The position numbers and the translations under genes are program-made. This document shows, piece after piece, positions 23,449-36,200 of a stretch of 64,000 nucleotides of DNA. Below the pieces are notes generated by a model. That model did no database searches. It was not told the DNA's origin and saw only the letters and a program-made list of their open reading frames with translations. Source of the DNA: Chenopodium formosanum (taxonomy: Eukaryota; Streptophyta; Magnoliopsida; Caryophyllales; Amaranthaceae); assembly GCA_024500155.1 (NCBI GenBank), contig CM044874.1, positions 82,834,295-82,898,294 on the forward strand, written 5' to 3'. Positions within the stretch are counted from its first letter, which is position 1, and every line of letters starts with the position of its first letter.

Positions 23449-26400
23449 ATGTCAGAATCCAATATTATTGGATCCTACCCACCAATATTCCGCTCATCAT
23501 CCAATGACACGACTCGAAAACTCGACCTGAAAGAAGGGCAGGTAGTAGTAGGGGCAGGGATCTTGGACCCCTTACATCCGTCCTTGCCCCTACCCTTACC
23601 CCTGCCCTTAATCGATATGCAGTGTTTGGATTTTGAAAAACTCGACATGGCAGGTAGGGAATGGGGAATATTTAGATTGGAAAATCATGGGGTTCCAAGT
23701 AATCTTCTAAGGCAACTGCAGGAGCATGCCAAAACATTATTTGAGCTACCCTTTGAAACCAAACAAGGCCTTGATAAAAACTGCCCTATAAAATACTTTT
23801 GGGGTACTCCTGCCCTTACTTCTTCAGGAGTTGCCCTTCCAAGAACAACTGGTGCCCTTAATATGGATTGGGTTGAAGGTCTTAATTTTCCTGTTAATCA
23901 ACTTCATCAACATCAACACTTTCATCATAATCCTTTGATCAATCATTTCAGGTTCGTACTAATTACTAATATCTTAATCCTTTTTCTTTAATATTCTTTT
24001 ACATATATCTCTTTTTTAATAATAAGGTTTGTGTTAATAATATTTTAATCATAGATGTGGTTTGATTAGCATCTATAATCACCTTATTATTATATTATGT
24101 TATGTTATGTTAATAATACGTTAATCTCCACGTATATGTCCACCATATTTGCCTACAACTTTACTTTGTCACCTACTACAATTTTTATTTCATTGGTCAT
24201 TTGTTTTAAGTAGCTATTATAAAGTATATTATATAGTCAATTAGCTAAACATTAGGTAGAATCTTACATCCTTATTAGTGTTATTAATTACTACATCTTA
24301 TTAATCTATTACATATATCATAATTTTAATATTACTCAATGTATTGTGGTTCAAACTTAGTATTTTGAAAGGAATGTATGTAGCCATAAAGATGTTCCCT
24401 GAGATTGTGGTTACATCGAATATGATCAGATCAACTTAAATTGATACTTGTATAAATTATTGGAGATGTATATGGTACCATTAAGTTATGAGGTTCTGAA
24501 TCATATTTGTCATCACAATCCATTATGAAAAAGCTAATTAAGGTTTAAGTTTTGGTGCTATGAAAATATCTCGTTTATTATATTATGGAGACCAGGTTTT
24601 GATCCCGGTCCATACAAAAATGAGTGGTCTTTATGTCTTCACATATTAAGAGACGAGGGTGATGTAACTTTACAAATGATTATGATTGATGAGATATAAC
24701 ACAAAATGTGAATCGTGAAACCACTAACTCTATTAGCGATAATGTAAATCGGAGAAATGATTGGTAAGATCAAATACATTGTAAGATTAGAGCATTGGTA
24801 AAACAATAGAACCAAGTAGGCTAGCTTGGCTTAAATTTAGTTACTTAACATGAGTCTATTGGACCATGTCGGTAACTAGTCTAACTACATTTGTGGTGGG
24901 GCCTAGAAATTTTTAACTATGAATATGGAAGTTAACTAAATCTTACGAGTAGACATTAAAAGCTTTCATTATTACAAATTGCAAGTGGACACTTGCAAAG
25001 TTACAAATAGACTGGACTTGTAGTACTGTACTGTCTAGGGGTCTAGGCCTCGTGTCGAAAGAAGGTTTGAGGCCTTGATAATTAAACCTGTCAAATTCTG
25101 ATCCGACGCGGTAATCCGACCCACCGGATTTTAATTATAAAGATAGAATCTGAACTTGACCCGACCGACCTAAATGATCCGAAATACACTCAATTTGACC
25201 CATTTATCATAATTATAATGATTCAAGCAATCCGAACCACTCGAACTGTACCAAACGACCCAAACAATCCGAAATTTGACCCGATCTGAACCATTGACCC
25301 GAATTGACAGATCTACTTGACATGCAATCTTGAATTATTATCCTGTTATTAGATGCATCAATTTGATTAAAACACGCTAGTAATGATTAGTGATTCTCTT
25401 GAAAAGTCGCTCATAGACAGAATGTTTAAAAAAGCGCTAATAATGTTATTAGATGCATCAGTTCGACTTAAACGCGATAGTAATGATAAGTGGTTGTCTT
25501 AAAAAGTTGCTCTTAAGCAGAATGCTTTTAAAAAAAAAATAGTAATTATTAGATACATCAATTTGACTAAAACACGCTAGTAATGATGTATGTATAGCTT
25601 GTTCAAAAGCATGTAAAAATGTATGAGTAAAATTGAATGGCATTAGATACAATTCAACTAAAATTGAGTTTAAATTAGTTAGATACAGAGTACTTATTAA
25701 ATTAATTAGGTCATTTATATTTGTCATAAGTAGCCAAGTAGGATCATTAGACGACTTACCATATAGATTATAGAATGAAGTCTTGTTAATTTGTTATACA
25801 TGCATATCATTTTTCTATTTGTACAAATTCAATTTATTTATCATGTAGCGTTGCAAATGTACATGACTTGACATCATAGTGATCATACAAATAATCATGT
25901 CGTACCTTTTGTCTAAACAACTCTTAATTTACCAATGTTTGTATTATTGCACCAGGAAATTATTGGAGGACTATATAGAACATCTAACAAGAATCGCGTC
26001 AACAATATTTGAAGCCATGGTAGAAAACCTTAAACTCGATTTACAAGTACTTAAACCATGTTTAGATGAATCAACGGGGATAATCCGAGTTTATCGCTAC
26101 CCTCGACGTACCATTGAAGAGCATGTTAGGGGCTTGCATGAGCACACAGACAGTTCTATTATCTCAATATTGAGTGAAGATCAAGTGGGTGGCCTTCAAT
26201 TTCTCAAGGATGACCAGTGGTTCAAAGTGACGCCTAACCCTAGCACTTTGGTTGTTAATCTCGGAGATATGATGCAGGTACAATAACTTCATTTTACATC
26301 TTTTCTTATTTTACAATTATATCCCTTTGGTATGTTAATTTAAGGACGTTCCTTTGTTCTACGAGTAGTAGATTCTTAAAAGACATTGCTACAAAGTATC

Positions 26401-28205
26401 AATGTAAAGACAGTAAAAAACTGAGCCGACCCGACTAGACTTGCCTAATTAAAAAATGATTCAATATATGTAGTACGGATCTGTACGAATCATGGGTACA
26501 TTTAACATCAATTTTCATCTACACAGGGTGTTTACTAAAAACAATTGAATTGAACTGAACTAATTGGAGTTGAATTGAACTGAACTGTAATGAGCTGAAA
26601 TGAATTATTTATAAGAGAAAGGAAATTAGGAATTGAACTACACTGAAATTACTTTTTTTTTTTTTTTTTTTTTTTTTGGTAAAAGTAAGATAAAAAACAT
26701 TAGGATGTCCGAATTAGAGTAGTAGAGTTGATAAAGTTTAATGTATCCTCGTTCAAAAAAAAAAAAAAAAAAAAAGGTTTAATGTATCATGGGATTTGGG
26801 CCATCATTTTCATTCTTTGGGATGCGACTTAGGCTAAATACTGTAAATAGCATCATGTGACAATTTTAGTACGATTACATAGAAAATGTCAAAATGAGGC
26901 CCAACTCCAAAAATATAGTACACCTATATTTTTTTTTATTTTTTCTTTTTTTACTAGTAGTACACCTTTATTTTTTTATTTTTGACAAGAGTAGTACACC
27001 TTTAATTATCAATAGCCAATAGGCAATAATTTTAAAATTTTAAATTATCAATAGTATATCCAGATGAATTTAATAAAGTTTTATGGAAAAACTTTTTTCA
27101 TTAAGCATGGAGATGGATCAAAGTATAAAAGTCAAATTACGCATCTTTTATGATATAAATAAGATTAAAGTCAAAATGTTAACTATTACAAGTACTTGTA
27201 ATAATTTCGTAAATAAACAAAGGAAACATACAATTTGTCAATCGAGCCTTTTTTTTTATTAATGAAATTTAAAGGAGTTTTTTAGAATTGTTTTTTCCAA
27301 ATATAATAACTTTTTTTTTTTTTTTTAAGAATTCCTAATTTGATAACTTAGCTAAATATACTTCGTAATTTTCTCTCTTGTAAAAAAAATATAAAAAATA
27401 AAAAAAATTATATACTCCGTATATAATTTGTTCTATTGCGAAATTTTGGCTATATGAAATCTTGAAAAATAAGGAAGAATTTTGCTTAGTGTGTTAAAAA
27501 TGTACAGTAAATATTATGTCACCGAGAGTTGACATATATTTGATGAATCCCTTTAATTTTCCTATATCAACACAACTGTCAAATATTCTAAAAGAATGGC
27601 GGTGAACCAAATATGGTAAATACAATAATTCAGCCTTTTTAATTGAGATTCGAGTAATTGATTTTACTTTTACCAATCAAATCAAACTGAATCTTTGAGA
27701 TTAAACATACTTTAATTGCTTAATTTTTGTTTCTTTTACCATTTTACCCTTGATACTTGAAGGATGTATTAAATACCGAAATATTTATTATGCACTCGAA
27801 TGTAAATACCGGTACTTTAGTGGATATACTTACACACCTAGTATAAGTTCATTTAAAGATTTTAAACCACGTATATGGAATACCTACGTCTAACCAGATG
27901 ACCACTAAATTCGACAATCGTCAATCGATGAATATAATATTTTTATGAATTTAATTTGGTGTTATAATGTGTAGGTTTTGAGCAATGACGAATACAAGAG
28001 CGTGAAGCACAAGGTGGAGCTAAACAAGAACAAGGAAAGAGTGTCAATATGCTATTTTGTGTTTCCAGAGAATAACACTTTGATTAATAGCTCAAATTAC
28101 AAGCCTTTCACTTACAATGAATTTCGAGCTCAAGTTCAGCAAGATTTAAAATTACATGGTTGGAAAATTGGTCTCCAAAACTTCAAGCTTCAACAACTTT
28201 CTTAG
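23449..28205 (+). CDS. GA2OX9-like: Gibberellin 2-oxidase-like 2-oxoglutarate/Fe(II) dioxygenase (GA2ox9 type)
   Basis: Three exons, 23449-23951, 25956-26277 and 27975-28205, join in frame to 351 aa. The N-terminal DIOX_N part has the typical EWGIFRLENHGV segment. The catalytic domain shows the iron-binding HTD (in GLHEHTDSSIISIL), the distal His in YKSVKHKV, and the 2-oxoglutarate-binding Arg in ERVSICYF. GA 2-oxidases inactivate bioactive gibberellins or their precursors by 2-beta-hydroxylation in the cytosol. YFWGTPAL, NMDWVEG and GIIRVYRYP match what I recall of Arabidopsis GA2ox9 (At5g58660) better than the classical C19 or C20 groups. An unusual Leu-Pro repeat (LPLPLPLPL) sits just before the domain at residues ~46-54. 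Introns are 2.0 and 1.7 kb and hold a hAT-like MITE and tandem repeats. Substrate preference cannot be read from the sequence. Confidence 0.88.
25080..25316. mobile_element. Short hAT-like non-autonomous element in GA2ox intron 1
   Basis: The ends are AACCTGTCAAATTC and, reverse-complemented from the right, AGATCTGTCAATTCGGGT, sharing the CTGTCAA terminus seen in the 471-1806 element. The arms carry ACCCGA/ATCCGA motifs. Flanking octamers cttgataa and cttgacat differ at two positions, compatible with a decayed 8 bp target duplication. There is no coding capacity. Confidence 0.55.
25345..25590. repeat. ~100 bp tandem repeat, about 2.4 copies, in GA2ox intron 1
   Basis: Units begin at about 25345, 25445 and 25545, each with 'ttattagatgcatca' followed by 'cgctagtaatgat' or a close variant. 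The third unit is partial. It follows directly after the hAT-like element. A minus-strand ORF across it is a chance product. Confidence 0.8.
26525..26655. repeat. Dispersed CAGTTCAG-rich repeat, copy 2 (reverse orientation)
   Basis: 'attgaactgaactaattgg' and 'ttataagagaaaggaaattag' are the reverse complement of the pattern in the 13161-13301 copy. It is followed at once by a T run (26652-26678), and an A run lies at 26757-26776. It lies in GA2ox intron 2. Confidence 0.55.
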
Positions 28206-28796
28206 ATATTAAAATCAGTGTACTATTTTAAGCAATACCACATACTTAGCTTTAGTCAAGAAAACAATGTCTTATACTCTTTTAAGTATTCTTCTTCTTT
28301 ACTTCCATCATTAATGTTGGTATATCCAGGTGAAAATAATGCAAGTCATTACTTTTTTTATTTTTTTTTTTGAAGGAAAAGTCATTACTTTTTTTTTTTT
28401 TTTTTTTAAAGGAAAAGTCATTACTTATTTACTTCGATTATTATAATAAATAAATATAAATACTTGCGTTGTGTCATAAATACATGGAACGCCTTGATTT
28501 TAAATTTGCACTATCCACATAATTTGATCAATTTGATTATTATTTTGTAATTTACTTCCATCAATGCAATTTTTCATAAATGAAAGCATATTTTACAAAA
28601 TATCAAAATTTTAAGACTTTTACCGATATAAGAATAAAAGTAATTGAATGATCTGTGTAAAAATCAAAGTGTTACAAGTATTCCGTACTCCGTATTATAT
28701 AACAGAAAAAAGTATGTATGTGAGACAATATTAATGCCAAAGGGGATATTAAAAGTGATAATGAAGCGAAATTAATGATTACATTGATAAATTGAA

Positions 28797-28945
28797 GGCA
28801 AGGTTAATTTCAGTTCTATTCAACTTAATTTCAATCCAGTTCAGTTTAGTTCACTTTCTAATTTCCTTATCTCGTAAACAATTTATTTCAGTTCAGCCCT
28901 AATCAGTTTAGTTGAGTTGTTTTCGGTTAATTGGAGCAGATCCTA
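28797..28945. repeat. Dispersed CAGTTCAG-rich repeat, copy 3
   Basis: 'tttcaatccagttcagttt', 'tctaatttccttatctcgtaaa' and 'atttcagttcagccctaatcag' occur in the same order as in the 13161-13301 copy. Terminal repeats are not clear in this copy. Confidence 0.5.
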
Positions 28946-29708
28946 AGGCATTAAATTAATTAATCCTTGTAAACGACTTCAACCATCATACCAATCACAC
29001 TTTTTTTTATTTTTTTTATTTTTTACTCGTATTATTTAAATTAATATACTTTGTATTATCTTATTTAATTTTATCTGAACGACTAAAGTACCATGATTGC
29101 CTGAATTTTATGTGGGTCATTGTAGTAAATTAAAAAAAATGTGTGAGAGGATAAGTTGAAGCATAGTAAAATAATTTTAAGTTTTAATTAAAAATATGGG
29201 TCATTGTAATATACTTGTTTCAAAAATTACCTTTAAGTTTAAAATCTTAATCTTAAGATTTTGTTTTTTTAAAAATAATTTAAGTTCATCAAAAATAAAT
29301 TTAGTTAAGTAAAAACAATACCATTTTAGCAAAAAATAAGGTGAAGTGAACAAGATCTAAAACTTGATAGTTTCATTTCTTTTTTATAGTACTACGTGCT
29401 TCATATACGACACAATAAAATTTAGTATGGTGCATGGACGTTAGATTTCTTTTTTATTTTTTTGAAAATGACAACGGAAACTTAATTAAAATGAAGTAGT
29501 TCACTTTTATTAGTTTATAGTATTATATATAGCATTTTCCTTATATATATATACGAAGTATTATTCTGAGCATATAAATTGCGCGCGAAACCAAATTTGT
29601 CCCCAAGGATTTACGATTATTAAATCTCAACCAATACGACAACACTTTAAGATATACGGAGTACTTCGTAACATTATAACTTAATTATTTTATAAGTATT
29701 GCTTTGTT

Positions 29709-29801
29709 TTTTTTTTTTTGGTGTTTAAAGAGCCGCAAGGGCGTGAGGATCTCCTGAAATCGGGAAGGCTGCTCTAACCACTTGAGCTATACCGCACTCT
29801 C
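29709..29801 (-). mobile_element. Very short tRNA-like SINE/retroposon with perfect 16 bp target duplication
   Basis: On the minus strand the body reads GCGGTATAGCTCAAGTGG then TTAGAGCAGCC, a good tRNA acceptor/D-arm and pol III A box. It ends in a poly(A) tail (the T run at 29709-29719 on the plus strand). The flanks taagtattgctttgtt at 29693-29708 and 29802-29817 are identical over 16 bp, the mark of LINE-mediated retroposition. The non-tail body is only ~80 bp. A canonical T-arm B box (GGTTCGANNCC) is not recognisable, so this is not a working tRNA gene. Confidence 0.85.
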
Positions 29802-30287
29802 TAAGTATTGCTTTGTTAAAACAAAGACTCAAGTAATATGCACTTAATAGCTGTTTTACATGTCGCCATTAACAACTTTTAAAACAATAATAATAGGCAT
29901 GTCCTACTATATAAAATCACTTGTTACTTGTATAATTCCTAGTATCTAATCTTCACCATTTTTTTTGATAGAGAAGTTTACAACTATCAAATAAAAGTAA
30001 CAAGTTGCCTTCATCAACACATGTAACAATCTTAGATCTAAAGAAATTCTCTCAAAAAAATAAAAATAAAAATCAAAATTAAAAATTTGAGTTTGGGGCA
30101 CAAGGACTAAAATTAATTATAGATTTTTTTAATATAAAAAAAAAAAGGTGAGTAATAAAATTAAAAAATAATTAAAATAAAAATAAATAAATAAATAAAA
30201 CCCTTGGGAAGCTGAGTCTGTTGTGGGTTAAGTTAGTGAATTATCTCTCTCCTCTGCTGCTGACTGAATAGCCGTACCATCACTTCA

Positions 30288-33200
30288 ATGGCGGACTCTG
30301 CTAACCACAGAAAGAGAAGGCGATTACTTTCTCAAAAAAAGCTTCTATTAGGTGATCATGTCGAGGTATTTTCCATTCTATTTTTTTTTTCTTTTTGTTT
30401 TTTAGATTTTCATTCTCAATTCGGTTTTTTTATAATGAATTTTGGGTTATTTTTTGTTTTTATTTTCCTCTGTTTTTTGATACATTGGAGATAATTCTTG
30501 GGGTTTTCATGTGTTTTTTGGATGATTCTTTTTGATGATCGAATACCCTTTTGTTTGATCTTTGATGGGTATTCTCTGAATTTTGGTTTTTCTTTGGAAT
30601 TTTATTTTGATCAGATTTTTATTTTTCGGTAAAATGCTCATGCATTGTTTGGAATTGGGGTTTTGTGTTTGTGCGTGTTGATTAATATTGTTGCATTGAT
30701 GATCAGATTTTTTTTTTTGTTGGCAATTTGATTTTTTCATGCATTCCGCAATTTGAGTTATATTATCAATTTTGGCTTAATCCAATTTGATTAATTGATT
30801 TATATTTTTATCTGATTTTACTGTTGTTGAATTTGCAATATCAAGCTAGGGTTTGTGGTAAATTTTGTTTTTCTTGTTAATTATCATGGCCCCATGGGAT
30901 AACTTTTAATCCTGCTTGTTCACTATGTTCAGTGAATGCTGTTGTTTGATTAATCTATTTCTGGGTTTTATGTTATGAATTCGACAGACATTTCAAATAT
31001 TAACATAATATGATCCTGATTTTGTTAAAACTTTGAAAGTTAACGACAGTTTGCATGCTTGTTGTAATATCTGGTGTTTAGGTGTTAAGTTTGTAGATCA
31101 GAAAATGTTGCTTAGGATAATGGATAGTTCTGTGGTTCTGTCAATTGTATTTGTAGAAATCATGGTGTTTGTTCAGTGGAGAATGCAGACTGAGTTATAT
31201 GGATTTTATGTAATTTTGATTTGTATTTTTGGTTTGTCTGTCGATCATACAAGAAAGTAGTGGTATTGTTGATCATGGTGGGAATTTGCTTGAATGTTCT
31301 TGTTAATTGCTTTGTCTGGTTCAGTTATTGACTTTGAAAGTAATTGTGTAACTAATGCAGGTTAGGAGTATAGAAGATGGATTCCAAGGATCGTGGCATG
31401 CTGGAGAAATCATTGGTTTTGAGGATGGATGGCGAGAAGTTAAATATCTACATCTTCTTCATGATAATGAGGTTGACTTTTTAACGGAAGCTGTGGAAGT
31501 TTCTAGTTCAATTGACCGAACCTCCACCACATCAGAAAAATGTGACCGAGGTAGGATTAGACCAATACCCCCCACATTTGGTAAATTGGTAAAAGAGAAT
31601 CTGAACTATGGTCTTTGTGTTGATTGTTGGTACCACGACGCATGGTGGGAAGGTGTGGTTTTTGACTATAAACATGGTTCCAGTGAAAGGAAGATATTCT
31701 TTCCTGATTTAGGTGATGAAATAAGGAGTGATGTTACAAACTTACGATTAACTCATGACTGGGATGAGATTTCAGGTGAATGGAATTGTCGAGGGAACTG
31801 GTTGTTTCTGGAGATCATTGAGGAGTATGAGAGGGATAGATTTATCCCTGTTTCCCTGAAGCAAATATGGTACGATATGAGAGGAAGAAAAGAATCTGGT
31901 GACATTGGGGAGTGGCCTTTTCCTGTGAAGGATAAGCTGGAAGACCTGGTAGCGCAGATCATTGATGAGAATTTAAGGGTAACTATAGATGCATTTCTGA
32001 AAGGGTGTATCTCTTCTGAAGCCATGTCAGAATTTCGTGAACCCTTGTCTGGTGCTGTTGTTCCTTCTGTAGATATTAGCCTTCAAGATGTTGATTCGAC
32101 TAAACAGAATGATGCTGCCTTTACAATGATTGGCGAATTGTGCAAAAATGCTGAACTGGCAATGGATTTACAGGATTTTACCCCCACCAACAATCAAGTG
32201 GTTCCTGTACAACCCAAGGCTCTGTCAATTATATGTTCAGATCAAAACGGGCTTGATGGTAACATGAAGCCTTCTGCAGAGTCCCAGTTTAGTAATAAAT
32301 CTAAAACTGATGAGAAAAAACAGCTGCGGATAAAAATTAAGCGAAATTTACAGCCTGATCATAGTGAAATGAACATCGAACCTGAGTGCTGCCCTCAGTC
32401 TATGTATGATTATGCTCAGCATGAAAGGCCGGGAAACAATTTGACTACCAAAGTCAGGAGCTATCTCAGTTTTTTGGGTTATAGGATGGAACAGGTTGAT
32501 AAACTGAAATCTGTACGTTACTCCTCTCCCGGAGGAGGAAGAACGTTCTATAATCTTCGCCAATGTATCGACTATGAGAAAAAACAGGCAGAGAATTCCT
32601 CCCTAGCAGTGGAAGATATTCGGAGTAGCAGTCTGAAGTGTACTTCACCGCTTAACGTATCTAAAACCAGTAAAAAAGGCAGTCAAAAAGGACGGAGAAA
32701 AGTGTTGAATCTTAATATTGAACCTAGATATTGCCCAGAAGCTGTACTCAAGTATGTGAGATCATTGAAGACAAAGGACCCTTTAAGCAAGACTCGTAGT
32801 GAATTGCAGGATGAAGCTAGGGGGCATTTATCAGCTATTGGCTGGAGCTTCTGGCCTAAACTAAAGCAAGGAGTGGAGGAGTGGCGCTATGATTCCCCTA
32901 CTACTAATAAAACATATTATTCACTATTGTCTGCTTGTAAGGCGATTGTAAATGGTATTGAGATGCTTAGCTCTGGTCCAATGATAGATGTACAAAGTGA
33001 AAACTCCAGAGGGCACTCTGTTGAACTTTCATTATCTGATAAAGAGAACCACGGGCGAACCATTTCTCAAAGATGGGCCAAAAATTTTCCTCGGGCTATC
33101 AGGAAGTATAAGGCTGGGAAATTTGGAGATAATGGGTTTGCAAAGAGACGTTCTATCAGAAAATTGAGGACCAGTTTCTTATCCAAGAAAAAGAAAGCCT

Positions 33201-36200
33201 TGGGTAAAGTAAGGACCAGTTCGAATAGCTGTAACCCATCTCGGGTGCTGCGATCAAGCAAAAGAGTACGGCAGGCAGGGACTTGTAAATCATCAAAGGC
33301 CCCTCGGACAGTACTTTCGTGGCTGATGGACAATGGTGTGGTGTTGGGAAGGGAAAAAGTCCATTACTGTCGGCAAGGGGATGATAAGCCTATAGCTGAA
33401 GGAAGAGTTACTAATAATGGGATAAGCTGCAGTTGTTGCTCAAATATTTTTTCTCTTAGTGGCTTTGAAGCTCATGCTGGTGGCAACTCCCTCCGACCAG
33501 CTGCGAATATATATTTTACCAATGATGGGAAATCTTTGGCTGAACGTCAATTGGAGATGATGAGTCAAAAAATCAAGAACATACCTAGGGAACCACTGGA
33601 AAGGAGTAAAGGGAAACGACATAAAAGCTGGAATGACCACATCTGTTCACTTTGTCACTATGGTGGTGAATTACTTTTATGTGATCGATGTCCATCATCA
33701 TTCCATAAAGAATGCCTTCATTTGCAGGTTGGCTGCCCCCTCCCTCTTATTTGGCTTTAATACTTCGTCATATCTCATCTTAATTCTAATTCTTATCTTT
33801 CTTTCTAGGACAAGGACATTCCTGAAGGTAATTGGTTCTGTCCATCATGCTGCTGTGGACTTTGTGGTGAGAGCTACTTTGATATGAATGCAGAAAGTTC
33901 AACTAACAAAAGCGTGCTATCTTGTCATCAATGCGAGCGGCAATGTAGGTTTTTCTGCTATCTTTCCTTTTCCTTTTATCGTGTCTATCTCTATAGGCTA
34001 TAGGTATATGAAAACAGTTTGGTTACTGGTTTTCTGTATACCCTGCAGATCATGCTCACTGTGTAAGAGAAAGAGTGGAAGATAAAATAGATAATCATCC
34101 TACGGAAAACTGGTTTTGCTGTAAAATGTGCGAAAAGGTACTAGTCATTCTGCAACTTCTGTTGAATTTGTGCACACACTTTGCAGTCATACATAACTCT
34201 TGCTGATTATTTAGATCAGTATGAATTTAGTATTTGAGATGTTTTATAAAATCTTATCCATCCTCCCTGCAAAGGTAATACAAAGAGAAAATAATTGAAT
34301 TTTACTCAAAGGCTATCTTACAAAATATCATCCTCTCTGCAATGGAAATACAAAAGAGAAAGTAATATATTTGATTTAAAGACTATCATACAAAATATCC
34401 AAGTCCACAAGAGCTCATTAATTAATATTTATGGAGTTATTCTTTTGCTTAATGTGCTCCAGTTTTATATTTGAAAGGCTATTGATTATTATTAAGATAT
34501 TGGTAATTGTTGATCAAAAGACAATTTATTATCTTTTGTATTATGATTTCCCTGGATATGTAACTGTGTATTCAGAATTCCTTTACAACGTGTTTGGATC
34601 TCAAAAGAATCTCAAGGAAAGGAGGAGAGTGATGGTTTCAAATTCTTTTATATGGATTGGAAGAAGAGAAGGATTTAATTGCCTTTCCTCGTGAAAAATC
34701 CTTTAAAATCCGCCATTGCTAAAAGACACTTTTGATATTTGTAAAAGGTTTAGTTTATGTGTGCACATACATATTAAAACTTGCTTATTTCGTCACTATG
34801 TTTTACTCTAGATCCTTCATTCTTCTGTTTTCTTTGTCCAGGTCATCCTCCAAATTGTAATAGATAATTGTCTATAACTATCTTAAAATTTAGTGTGTAG
34901 TGAGTAGAGCTAACAATGTAGGGGTGAGTGTGAAATAGATATCTTGGCTACTTTCATATAGTAATGAAGTCTTAAATTTCTTTACTGTAGAGAATCATTC
35001 CATTTACTTGTGTGTAATTGTTGTTTCATGAAGACCTTTGCCGCCTTGATTATCTTTTCTGGATTTGATCTGATTACGCGTTGAATTTTGTAGGTGCACT
35101 GGGGTCTCCAGCAGCTTCTCGGCAAACCCATACTTGTTGGTCATAATAATTTAACATGGACATTGATCAAACCCATGAATTACCTGGCCTATGAGCATGA
35201 TGATTGTGATGTTGCTGCCATTACAGAAAATTACAGCAAGCTTGGTGTCGCTCTTGAAGTGATGCATGAATGTTTTGAGCCTGTGAAAGAACCTCGAACC
35301 AGGCGAGATCTTGTTGAAGATGTTATCTTCTGCAGGGGGTAAGTATCTTAGATCTTCTAGAATGAGTGAATGACTGCAAATGCAACTCTAGTTTTATGCT
35401 TTCTCTTATCCATCCTGTTCTCATAACTCGTACTACCCGTGTTTTTGGGATTCAGGTCTCCCCTAAATAGGCTGAACTTTAGAGGATTCTATACAGTGCT
35501 TCTGGAAAGAAATGATGAGTTGATTACTGTGGCAATTTTAAGGTATACACTGTTATTGATTCCCGATCGTGTATATACAGTTTCTTTGATTATTAATACT
35601 TGAGCCTAAAATCAGTTTTCACTTGTAAATGTGAAGGGTGTATGGTGACAAGGTGGCGGAAATTCCACTTATTGGTACCCGCTTTAAGCATCGCCGGCAC
35701 GGAATGTGTCGAATTGTTATGCAAGAACTTGAGAAGGTACTTTGCCTCCTTGCATATTAATTTCTGCTCTTGTTAGATCTTGATTAAGTAACACATTTCA
35801 TCAGGGGCATGTTTTGATCTAAACTCGAACCTCTCCCCCTTTCTTTTTGTTTCTTTTTTCGACATGAATATTGTACGACTCTTTTTATTCCTGGGAAACC
35901 CTCTGTGTCATTTTTATATGGACATGACCCTGATGACAGGTTACCAATGCAGCCTAGGAATAAACTTGTGGTTCATGATTTTTCCATCACTGCAGCATAA
36001 TAATAAGATTGATGCATTACAAAATTGCAACTAGTCATTTCTTACTCTTTTTTAAATATCCAGAACTTAATCGATCTAGGAGTGAAGAGGCTGGTACTTC
36101 CTGCCGCTGCAAGTGTGTTAAACACATGGACAACAGCATTTGGTTTTATTCCAATTTCCGATGATGAGAGACGTGAATTTCTGAGTTACAGCTTTTTGGA

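Larger units (their letters stand above)
28206..30287. other. Intergenic region: GA2ox 3' flank to PHD-GNAT promoter
   Basis: AT-rich, with T runs near 28350-28410 (a duplicated 'aaggaaaagtcattactttt' phrase), a dispersed repeat at 28797-28945 and a SINE-like insertion at 29709-29801. The last ~60 bases are a CT-rich leader (ctctctcctctgctgctg) before the start codon at 30288. No other gene is seen. Confidence 0.55.

Noticed and set aside
29735..29800. A tRNA gene on the minus strand
   Set aside because: A box and D-arm look right, but there is no clear anticodon arm or T-arm B box, and a poly(A) tail and 16 bp target duplication show retroposition.
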